5,800 nucleotides of DNA from JBDHUW01 sp964642385 (lineage in GTDB: Bacteria > Patescibacteriota > Gracilibacteria > Absconditabacterales > Absconditicoccaceae), in the NCBI GenBank assembly GCA_964642385.1, contig CAZXON010000021.1:1-5800 (forward strand), written 5' to 3'. Shown here one piece after another: positions 1 to 5,800 of the stretch (within the stretch, counting starts at the first letter, position 1; each line of letters opens with the position of its first letter). The position numbers and the translations under genes are program-made. The notes below the pieces were generated by a model that saw nothing but the letters and a program-made list of their open reading frames with translations, was not told the DNA's origin and ran no database searches.

Positions 1-459
1 GGTACACTCAAATGACTACAACAAATTCATGGGTACTTGTTTGGAGGGCTGTATGACTTTGCAGGACAGATCAGACAAAAAAACATCTCAAAAGGCGGTT
101 TCCAGTTTGCAAACGTCAAATTTCTTGATGCTACGCTCAAAACAATAGAAAAAATGCCAGAGGATTCTTTTGAATCCATTATAAAAAAATATATTGAAAT
201 GAATGTTGCTCATCCTTTTATGGAAGGGAATGGAAGAAGCACGAGAATTTGGTTAGATTTAATATTGAAGAAACAGCTTTCTAAGTGTGTTGACCGGAGC
301 AAGATCGCAAAGAATGATTATATGAATGCTATGGTTGAAAGCCATACAAATGATACCAAGATCAAATATTTGATAAAAGGAGCTTTGACCGACAAGATAG
401 ATGATAGAGATATGTTTATGAAAGGTATAGATTATTCGTATTACTATGAAGAAGAATAA
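1..459 (+). CDS. fic: Fic family protein adenylyltransferase, class III (5' partial)
   Basis: Fic enzymes move AMP from ATP to a target hydroxyl; bacterial class III members such as Neisseria NmFic act in the cytoplasm, with DNA gyrase a reported target. The frame is open from base 1, so the N-terminus lies outside the window; 152 residues are visible. The Fic motif HPFMEGNGRSTR is at residues 71-82, with catalytic His71 and the GNGR ATP-binding loop. The YLFGGLYDFAGQIR stretch of the flap region lies upstream. The C-terminus ends in SYYYEEE, which matches the class III autoinhibitory (S/T)xxxE(G/N) motif, with Glu where Gly/Asn is usual. TGA at 13-15 aligns with the Gly of a GLQQIH-type segment. 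CGG at 295-297 (CVDxSKIA) is where relatives have Trp. rhuM follows after 34 bp. Homology and motif are clear; the target is unknown. Confidence 0.93.
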
Positions 460-493
460 TTGGTTCTAGATTTTTACTAGCTTATGCTTTCTG

Positions 494-1537
494 ATGACTA
501 CTAAACAACAATGATCTCATATTACCAGTTCAACTGCTCAATATCTTACTTTTATTGCTTCCACAGGATGAGAAGAACAAAGTGTAGAAATGCGTTATGA
601 GAACGAGAATATTTGGCTCACCCAAAAGATGATAGCTGAACTGTATGGAGTTTCCGTCTCAGCTGTCAATCAACATATCAAAAATTTGATAAATGATAAT
701 GAGATTGACCAAGCAACTATTAAGAAATACTTAATAGTTCAGAAAGAGGGTAGAAGAGAAGTAAAAAGAGAACAAGATCATTACAATCTTCAAACGATCA
801 TTTCTCTTGGTTTTAAGATAGAAAATGAAAGAGCAGTACAATTTCGTAAATGGGCTAGACAGATTGTAAAAGACTATACGATCCAAGGATGGACTATGGA
901 TGATGAAAGGCTCAAAAAAGCACACCAATTTGACAAACATTTTTTTCAAAGACAATTGCAAAAAATCCGCGAAATTCGCGCGAGTGAAAGAATGTTTTAT
1001 CAAAAAGTGACTGATATCTATATGACGAGTGTGGATTATGACAAAACCGCAAAAACCACACAGACATTTTTTGCTTCAGTACAAAATAAATTACATTTTG
1101 CTGTTCATCGTCATACAGCTGCAGAAATTATTAAAACACGCGCAAATGCTAAACAAAAAGATATGGGACTCACTACGCGGGAAGCTTCTCCTCATGGTAA
1201 AATACAAAAATATGATGTAAGTATTGCCAAAAATTATCTTTCAGAAAAAGAGATTGATTTTTTGAATAGACTCGTATCTATGTATCTTGATTATGCAGAA
1301 CTGCAAGCAGAGAGAAATATTCCTATGACGATGGAAGACTGGGCTGGACGTTTAGATGCATTTATCGAATTTCAGGGAAAAGAGATTTTGACTACTGCTG
1401 GTAAAATCACTCACGAAGAAGCTAAACTCCATGCGGAATCAGAGTTTGAAAAATATCGTATCGTACAAGATAGAGTATTTGAGTCTGATTTTGATAAAAT
1501 GATGCAAAGTATGATAAACAAAACAGATAATCACTAG
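494..1537 (+). CDS. rhuM: Virulence RhuM family protein
   Basis: This 347-residue protein belongs to the RhuM family (named from Salmonella pathogenicity island 3), whose biochemical role is unproven. Members often sit in accessory or defence loci near Fic or restriction-modification genes. Residues 41-65 (IWLTQKMIAELYGVS and on) resemble a helix-turn-helix. The family signatures TIQGWTMDDERLKKA and SIAKNYLSEKEID follow, then a C-terminal part with MYLDYAELQAER and ESEFEKYRI. The ATG at 494 is chosen because the segment before ATG 590 (SSTAQYLTFIASTG) matches the usual RhuM N-terminus. Reaching it requires TGA at 512-514 and 569-571 to be Gly. The only CGG codon (1178-1180, residue 229, GLTTxEASP) is where relatives carry Trp, while its other arginines use AGA, CGT or CGC. 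No Shine-Dalgarno sequence is visible. It lies 34 bp after fic and 26 bp before tsaE, probably cotranscribed. Confidence 0.9.
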
Positions 1538-1563
1538 ATATTTATACTATACCATCAAGAAAT

Positions 1564-1950
1564 ATGTTAATACGTTCACCTGCAGAGATGATACAGTTCG
1601 GTCGTGAGATGTCACAGAAGGCAACTCATATTTTGTTGTATGGAGATTTGGGAGCTGGGAAGACGCATTTTGTGAAGTGATATGTACAAGGCAGAGGGCT
1701 CGATGATTATCAAGTGCAAAGCCCCACATACACCTATTTTCATGATTATGAAGGCAAGATTTTGCATGTAGATATGTACAGATTGGAGGATGAACAATCG
1801 TTTATCCAAAAAGGGATTTTACAACAGATCCAGGACTATGATATTGTGTTGATTGAATGGCCGAAGTTTACACACTTGTTCGCAGATGGGTACACAACGA
1901 TCCAAATAGACAAGCTTTCACCCACAGAAAGAGGAGTGACGGTCTCATAA
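1564..1950 (+). CDS. tsaE: tRNA threonylcarbamoyladenosine biosynthesis ATPase TsaE
   Basis: TsaE is the small P-loop ATPase that works with TsaB and TsaD to install threonylcarbamoyl on A37 of ANN-decoding tRNAs. The 128-residue product has the Walker A motif GDLGAGKT at residues 27-34. SPTYTYF (53-59) and the family signature VDMYRLED (69-76) follow, and the IEWP motif is at 97-100. TGA at 1678-1680 encodes residue 39, the Gly after HFVK; with the standard code the gene would be cut there, just past the P-loop. ATG 1564 gives an N-terminus (MLIRSPAEMIQFG) of normal length. The only upstream purine tract is a weak AAGAA. No tsaB or tsaD lies in the window, so the gene is separated from its partners. 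Identification is firm. Confidence 0.95.
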
Positions 1951-2113
1951 GAGAATTGCCTCTTTATTTGTGCCTTCATCAACAATATATATTCTTCTAT
2001 ATATTTCTCATGAAGAAACGTGAACACTGCGAAAATAATTGGGAAAGCAACCACTCTCGACACATCTAAAAACCTCTTTTCCCACTTATAAATCCTTTAT
2101 AAAAAACCATCCC
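1951..2113. other. tsaE-nth intergenic region
   Basis: This 163-bp AT-rich spacer holds no convincing gene. Just after the tsaE stop, AAGAG (1949-1953) can pair with CTCTT six bases later, followed by a T-rich stretch; this is too weak to call a terminator. The nth frame stays open upstream to a TTG at 2039, but the family N-terminus fits ATG 2114 better. A promoter for nth probably lies here, though no box stands out from the AT-rich background. Confidence 0.4.
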
Positions 2114-2776
2114 ATGAACCGCACTGAAAAAATAGATTTCATCTTCCAAACGCTTGAGAAACAATACAAAGATGCGAAAACGGAGCTTGTATATACAACC
2201 GATTTTCAGCTTCTTGTAGCGGTTATTCTCAGCGCGCAAACAACAGATAAACAGGTCAACAAAATCACTGCACAGTTTTTTGATACTATCCAAACGCCAC
2301 ACGATCTTTTGCGTATCAAACCGCAGAGACGAGAGAAGATGGTTTCATGAGTCAACTACTACAAAACCAAAGCCAAAAATATCCTTGCAACAGCCGAAAT
2401 CCTTGCACAAACTGATGGATACACCATCCCAAATACGCTGGAAGAGTTGATGAAACTACCGTGAGTTGGCGAGAAAACTGCGAAGGTGATCCTCCATGTC
2501 TTGTATGAACAGCCTGTGATCGCAGTAGACACACATGTCCATAGAGTTGCCAACAGACTTGGGCTCGTCAAAACGGCTATGCCATTGCAAACTTCAAAAC
2601 ACCTTGAAAAGATAGTCCCAAAACACTATAAAATCTTTGCGCATCATGCGCTGATTATGTTTGGAAGATATCATTGCACTGCAAGAAATCCGCACTGTAC
2701 GAGCTGTCCATTCACCTCGCTGTGCGTCTGGTACAAACAAAACTATAAACCAAAACCAGCTACCAAAACACTATAA
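2114..2776 (+). CDS. nth: Endonuclease III (DNA glycosylase/AP lyase)
   Basis: Nth removes oxidised pyrimidines from DNA and cleaves the abasic site by beta-elimination in base excision repair. The 220-residue product is close to the E. coli length (211). It shows LSAQTTDKQVN near residues 51-61, then the helix-hairpin-helix LPGVGEKTA at 115-123 with catalytic Lys121, then VDTHVHRVANRL with catalytic Asp139. A complete 4Fe-4S ligand set follows: C188-X6-C195-X2-C198-X5-C204. Two TGA codons are read as Gly: 2348-2350 (residue 79) and 2462-2464 (residue 117, the first Gly of the HhH). The start is ATG 2114, without a visible Shine-Dalgarno sequence. The last 16 residues (VWYKQNYKPKP and on) follow a 2-bp deletion relative to the last copy of the downstream repeat and run 14 bp into the second copy, so this C-terminus is secondary. 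All catalytic and cluster residues are kept, so the protein is probably functional. Confidence 0.93.
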
Positions 2777-3196
2777 AACCTTTGCACATCATGCTCTGAT
2801 TATGTTTGGAAGATATCATTGCACTGCAAGAAATCCGCANNNNNNNNNNNNNNNNNNNNNNNNNNNNNNNNNNNNNNNNNNNNNNNNNNNNNNNNNNNNN
2901 NNNNNNNNNNNNNNNNNNNNNNNNNNNNNNNNNNNNNNNCACATCATGCTCTGATTATGTTTGGAAGATATCATTGCACTGCAAGAAATCCGCACTGTAC
3001 GAGCTGTCCATTCACCTCGCTGTGCGTCTGGTACAAACAAAACTATAAACCAAAACCAGCTACCAAAACACTATAAAACCTTTGCACATCATGCTCTGAT
3101 TATGTTTGGAAGATATCATTGCACTGCAAGAAATCCGCAGTGCACGAGCTGTCCATTCACGTCGCTCTGTGCGTTTGGTACAAACAAAACTATAAA
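2618..3196 (+). repeat. 145-bp direct tandem repeat of the nth 3' end
   Basis: A unit carrying the Fe-S-cluster part of nth is repeated head to tail. Copies start at 2618, 2763 and 3063, plus one partly hidden in the N gap (visible from 2940). Period is 145 bp between 2618 and 2763 and again between the post-gap copy and 3063. Copy 1 differs near its 5' end (GCGCATCATGCGC against GCACATCATGCTC). The last copy differs near its 3' end: it reads CGCTCTGTGCGTTTGG where the others read CGCTGTGCGTCTGG, two bases longer, and it ends at 3196. The true copy number is uncertain because of the gap. Confidence 0.93.
2840..2939. other. Scaffold gap of exactly 100 N
   Basis: A run of exactly 100 N, the usual placeholder for a gap of unknown size, lies inside the nth tandem repeat. 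The 55 bases before it (2785-2839) are identical to the 55 bases after it (2940-2994). If the repeat is regular and the flanks do not overlap, the real gap would be 90 bp plus a multiple of 145. If the flanks overlap, nothing is missing. Confidence 0.97.
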
Positions 3197-3224
3197 ATCC
3201 TCCTCAAGCGTTGATAGACTATAA
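3063..3224 (+). pseudogene. Detached terminal copy of the nth Fe-S region (probable original C-terminus)
   Basis: The last repeat copy keeps an open frame of 53 codons, from PKHYKTFAHHALIMFG to a TAA at 3222-3224. It has an intact ligand set (C-X6-C-X2-C-X5-C) and its own tail, CAFGTNKTIKSSSSVDRL. It cannot be reached from the nth start because the first copy ends in a stop. It has no glycosylase domain, start or ribosome binding site. It most likely preserves the 3' end nth had before the duplication. A short peptide could start at an upstream near-cognate codon, but nothing supports that. Confidence 0.6.
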
Positions 3225-3228
3225 AGAA

Positions 3229-3316
3229 ATGCCCGTACTATCTACGGTCAACCAGATTACAACGATAGGACGGGCATCCCGACAAGTCGGGAAGGAGAAT
3301 CCCGATGGTAACCGTA
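3229..3316 (+). promoter_or_regulatory. Structured leader upstream of the PAP2 gene (candidate cis-regulatory RNA)
   Basis: Hairpin 1 pairs ATGCCCGTACTATC (3229-3242) with GATAGGACGGGCAT (3264-3277), 13 of 14 positions, around a 21-nt loop. Hairpin 2 pairs TCCCGAC (3277-3283) with GTCGGGA (3286-3292). TCGGGA (3287-3292) can instead pair with TCCCGA at 3300-3305, which puts the Shine-Dalgarno in a 7-nt loop and covers the first base of ATG 3305. TACGGT in the hairpin 1 loop (3243-3248) is complementary to ACCGTA (3311-3316), a possible pseudoknot across the start region. No T-tract follows, so it does not look like an intrinsic terminator. It matches no riboswitch class I recognise; a mobile palindrome is the alternative. 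Confidence 0.5.
3292..3297 (+). promoter_or_regulatory. Shine-Dalgarno AAGGAG for the PAP2 gene
   Basis: AAGGAG lies 7 nt before ATG 3305, which is in frame with the PAP2 gene. It is the only strong Shine-Dalgarno seen before a start in this window and is the main reason for preferring ATG 3305 over ATG 3344. It sits inside the alternative hairpins of the leader. Confidence 0.55.
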
Positions 3317-4021
3317 AAAAATATTTATTTTTGTATATACATCATGCAACTAGTTGAACCACTACGATGAGAAAACCTTTTACAAATGTTGAATGCATGG
3401 GTTAGTACTTCGCAGCTTCGTTTTACTATTACGAGTTTCTTGGCGGACTTCTTCGTATTTTTATATCCAATTTTATTGGTTGTACTATATATCATTGGTA
3501 TAAAGAAAAAATCACGTCCATTGAAAATATATGCGTTGTATGTTTTTTTTTCAGCTTGTGTTGCAGCGCTTCTAAACATCGTAATTCAGGCGTTTGTTAC
3601 GAAGGCGAGACCTGAGAGTGTCCTCACGTGAGCAGATAATTTGCTTTTGAAACATCTCCCAACAATGTCATTCCCATCAGATCACGCGGCGGTGAGTATG
3701 GCAATCGCAATAGCCCTTATCTGCGCAACTATCTATATTATCGTGAAATACTCTCAGAAATCTGAACAAGTATTTAAAAACTTCCTCCACAATAGAAAAA
3801 TATTTGTGACAATAGGAGTCTTGTTTTTGCTCGCATCGATTGTGATGTCTATTGCAAGAGTTGCAGTAGGTGTGCACTGGCCAACAGACATCCTCGCATG
3901 ATGGATCATCGGATGGTTTGTGCCATATTTATTACTCCTTCTACCAGAAAAATGTTTCCTACGAGTAGTTAGCATAGAGGAGTGGATAATGAGAAAACTG
4001 GGTATTGTAAAAGGGAAATAG
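3305..4021 (+). CDS. PAP2 family phosphatase, probable undecaprenyl-diphosphatase (BcrC-like)
   Basis: PAP2 membrane phosphatases of the BcrC type dephosphorylate undecaprenyl diphosphate to recycle the lipid carrier for wall polymers; lipid phosphate phosphatase is the alternative. Numbered from ATG 3344, the motifs are KARP (87-90), SFPSDHAA (109-116, His114) and ARVAVGVHWPTD (171-182, Arg172, His178, Asp182). About five hydrophobic helices lie near 33-53, 62-84, 116-135, 153-171 and 187-203, with motifs at the membrane face as expected. TGA codons at 3368, 3629 and 3899 are read as Gly; the last completes DILAG. ATG 3305 (238 residues) is chosen for its AAGGAG 7 nt upstream. ATG 3344 (225 residues) gives a length nearer the family norm but lacks a ribosome binding site. 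The start is therefore uncertain. The gene ends 34 bp from the convergent minus-strand gene. Confidence 0.87.
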
Positions 4022-4055
4022 AGAGGGTAATGAGTTGTATAACAAATTATTGATT

Positions 4056-5800
4056 TTATTGATTTTTTCTAGTCACGTAGAAATATGTGGTTTTTTTGTC
4101 TACTATTGCTTTAAATAATCAAATAGTAGTATAGGCTTTATCTCAATTAATAGCGTATAAATTTTCATTAGCGGTTGTTTTTGCAGCATTATCAGAAATT
4201 GCAGGGATACCCTTAATAATAAATAACTCCTGATTACTTGTAATATTCTTTTTTGTTGCGTTTTCCAACATTCGTCCACTGCTTGATTGGCTTGTCGCGG
4301 CTAACTCAATAATTGCACTTTCATATCATGCGCCTAACGCACTTTTACAAGCATTGGCTAAATTATCAAATGCTTTTTGTGCTTTGTTGTCTGAATTTAT
4401 ATTTCAAAAATCTGGACTTGTAAATGTTATAGGTGTGTTTTTATCTGTTTCTATTTTTGGGGTTGCTTTTTCCACTGCTGCTGCTGCTTTATCTGCTGTT
4501 GCTTTATCTGCTGTTGCTTTATCTGCTGTTGTCGTCGTTTCTGCGTTTGTTACTGCTGTTGTCGTCGTTTCTGCGCTTGGTGTTGCTGTTGTCGTCGTTT
4601 CTGCGCTTGTTGTTGCTGTTGTCGTCGTTTCTGCGCTTGTTGCTGCAGGTGTAGTCGTTTCGGCTTCAATAATAACTGCTGGAATTGTTATTTTATTTGC
4701 TTTCCCATCAATAGTCACGGTAACTATGAGCTCTTTTATTCATTCTCCAGCTTTCTTGTTGTATCGGTCAATGGTAGGATATATGCTATATGTCGCTGTT
4801 TTTCAATCAGGAATTTTGATCCATTTTTGATAGTCTGCATCAGTAGGAGCTGTTCACGCTTTTAATGTGTATGGTCCTTTAGTAAGCTCTATTCATAACT
4901 TATTCGCTTCTACCTTACCTTCCTTTGATTTTTTATACTCTTCTAGCGCTTTCTCTAAAACATGAGCTACAATATCTTCGGTAGAGAATACATACTTGTT
5001 GTTTTTAAGGAGTTCTTTTACCATATTTGGTATTTTTTCCCCTCCGATTAATGTGGCTATTTTGGCTTCACGATCTTCTTTTGACAAATTCCCGAAGTTT
5101 TCGCTTCTATTTTTGTTCTTTGGTTCTTTTGTTTCGAGCATCGTACTCACTGCTGTTGCAAAAGAATCAGAATGTAGATCGCTTTGTATGAAATATTTTA
5201 GAAAGTTATCAGTTGCTAGGAGATCATTATTATCAATTTTTGTAACTTTTCCAGTGGCGTCTATGTCGATTTCCTTAGCACCAAGTTTTATCTTTGTTAG
5301 TTTCGTATCTTTATCTGGGTTTTGTGCATAATCTATGAGATTTCAATTCTCGTCTACTTTCTTGATCGTATAAGTAGTAGCATTTTTTGATTCGTCTATT
5401 GTTCTTGTACACACCACACCGTCGTGTAGTCTGAAGTAATTGGTATCAATGTCTCTATCAGTTAGCTCTTTATCTAAAGAGATAGGTTCAATAGATCCAC
5501 CATTTTCTTGGATTTTTTGTATATTGTCTTTGTATGTATCCACACCAGATTTTACAAAAGGTCTTTCAAGGAGTTTCTCTAGTTGTTTTTTGTCTAGACC
5601 GTAGCTTTTTCCAAAAAATTCTAGTATGCTTTTTCATCGTGTCGAGTTATTTAACCAATTGATAACCATTAGTGCGATTTCTTTTAATGGACCAAGGTTA
5701 TCTAGCTGTTTGAGCATAGTATCAATTTTTCCATTTGCTAATTTCTCTTTGAGATTTTTACTATCAATTTTCCCATCTTTAGTGTTTTCTTTTGGTAATC
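4056..5800 (-). CDS. Large, probably surface-exposed protein with Thr-rich repeats (5' partial)
   Basis: With TGA as Gly, one minus-strand frame stays open from the window edge to TAA at 4056-4058, giving 580 visible C-terminal residues; the N-terminus and any signal peptide are outside. Ten TGA codons lie in it, at plus-strand positions 4119, 4143, 4326, 4404, 4740, 4803, 4854, 4893, 5343 and 5634. Order from the N-terminal side: a Lys-rich segment with hydrophobic LKEIALMVINWL (near 38-49), a beta-prone stretch with YTIKKVDENG and AKEIDIDATGK, a charged helical part, and a beta-rich segment near 304-365 (GPYTLKAG ... LIVTVTIDG). A Thr/Ala-rich repeat stalk follows (about 374-438), then a C-terminal region of about 145 residues. 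No LPXTG motif or catalytic signature is seen. I do not recognise the family. Extracellular location is inferred from the stalk and beta-rich composition. Confidence 0.8.
4486..4530 (-). repeat. 15-bp tandem repeat, three units (TADKA coding)
   Basis: Three exact 15-bp units (4486-4500, 4501-4515, 4516-4530) encode repeats of TADKA in the minus-strand surface protein. They directly follow the Thr-rich array in the protein. The period is a multiple of three, so copy changes keep the frame. Confidence 0.93.
4528..4677 (-). repeat. 30-bp tandem repeat, five units (Thr-rich stalk)
   Basis: Four close units start at 4528, 4558, 4588 and 4618, and a diverged fifth starts at 4648. Each encodes a 10-residue SAETTTTA-type block; variation is confined to the last two residues (TT, TP, VT) and one Ser-to-Asn change. 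Such Thr-rich arrays are typical of flexible, often O-glycosylated stalks of surface proteins. The near-identity of units suggests recent expansion and possible length variation between strains. Confidence 0.93.

Noticed and set aside
731..1220. Small open frames overlapping rhuM on both strands.
   Set aside because: They lie inside a well-supported gene in other frames, with no ribosome binding site or recognisable product.
2618..3224. Diversity-generating retroelement or CRISPR-like repeat.
   Set aside because: Copies are directly adjacent without spacers, differ at few sites with no adenine-specific pattern, and there is no reverse transcriptase or cas gene.
3231..3276. Acceptor-like ends GCCCGT and ACGGGC suggested a tRNA.
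   Set aside because: It is only 46 nt long, with no T-arm GTTCGA consensus or anticodon arm.
3229..3292. Intrinsic terminator for nth.
   Set aside because: The hairpins are GC-rich, but no T-tract follows; AAGGAG and a start codon do.
3275..3316. GTCGGGAAGGAG resembles the GGAAGG apical loop of a small SRP RNA.
   Set aside because: The conserved GCAGC-type strand and asymmetric loop are missing, and the segment is better explained as a leader with a Shine-Dalgarno sequence.
3677..3975. Minus-strand open frames over the PAP2 gene.
   Set aside because: They are shadows of the PAP2 coding frame, which carries all family motifs.
4354..4830. Plus-strand open frame rich in Val, Ala and Ser, resembling a membrane protein.
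   Set aside because: It is the antisense of the Thr-rich repeats in the minus-strand gene. The minus frame is continuous over 1.7 kb under code 25, while this one is not.

Overview
The window comes from a low-GC bacterium that reads TGA as glycine (genetic code 25), which points to Absconditabacteria (SR1) or Gracilibacteria (BD1-5). Read with the standard code, most genes here break into pieces. With TGA as Gly, five plus-strand genes and one long minus-strand gene become intact or open to the window edge, using 19 in-frame TGA codons. Several sit where the family has a conserved glycine: the LPGVG helix-hairpin-helix of endonuclease III, the residue after the TsaE P-loop helix, and DILAG of the PAP2 phosphatase. 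Two in-frame CGG codons (295-297 and 1178-1180) fall where their families have tryptophan, so CGG is probably read as Trp as well. That would fit Absconditabacteria, for which CGA/CGG-to-Trp has been proposed computationally.

Layout, left to right. 1-459: a 5'-truncated class III Fic AMP-transferase. 494-1537: a RhuM-family protein. The two form an accessory cassette of the toxin/defence type. 1564-1950: tsaE, the ATPase for t6A tRNA modification. 2114-2776: nth, endonuclease III, whose iron-sulfur-cluster segment is tandemly repeated downstream. The repeat is interrupted by a 100-N scaffold gap (2840-2939) and ends at 3224 with the probable original C-terminus. 3229-3316: a dense set of inverted repeats with two mutually exclusive hairpins around a Shine-Dalgarno sequence and a possible pseudoknot. 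This is a candidate cis-regulatory RNA for the next gene. 3305-4021: a PAP2 phosphatase, probably acting on undecaprenyl diphosphate. 4056-5800 on the minus strand: the C-terminal 580 residues of a large, probably surface-exposed protein with a Thr-rich repeat stalk and ten TGA codons. It converges on the PAP2 gene.

The genes do not form one pathway. tsaE, nth and PAP2 are core housekeeping genes (translation fidelity, DNA repair, lipid-carrier recycling). fic-rhuM is accessory, and the surface protein is probably lineage-specific. The main points of interest are the double recoding (TGA and CGG), the decayed nth tandem repeat with its probable assembly artefact, and the structured PAP2 leader. 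No tRNA, rRNA, CRISPR array or transposase was seen.
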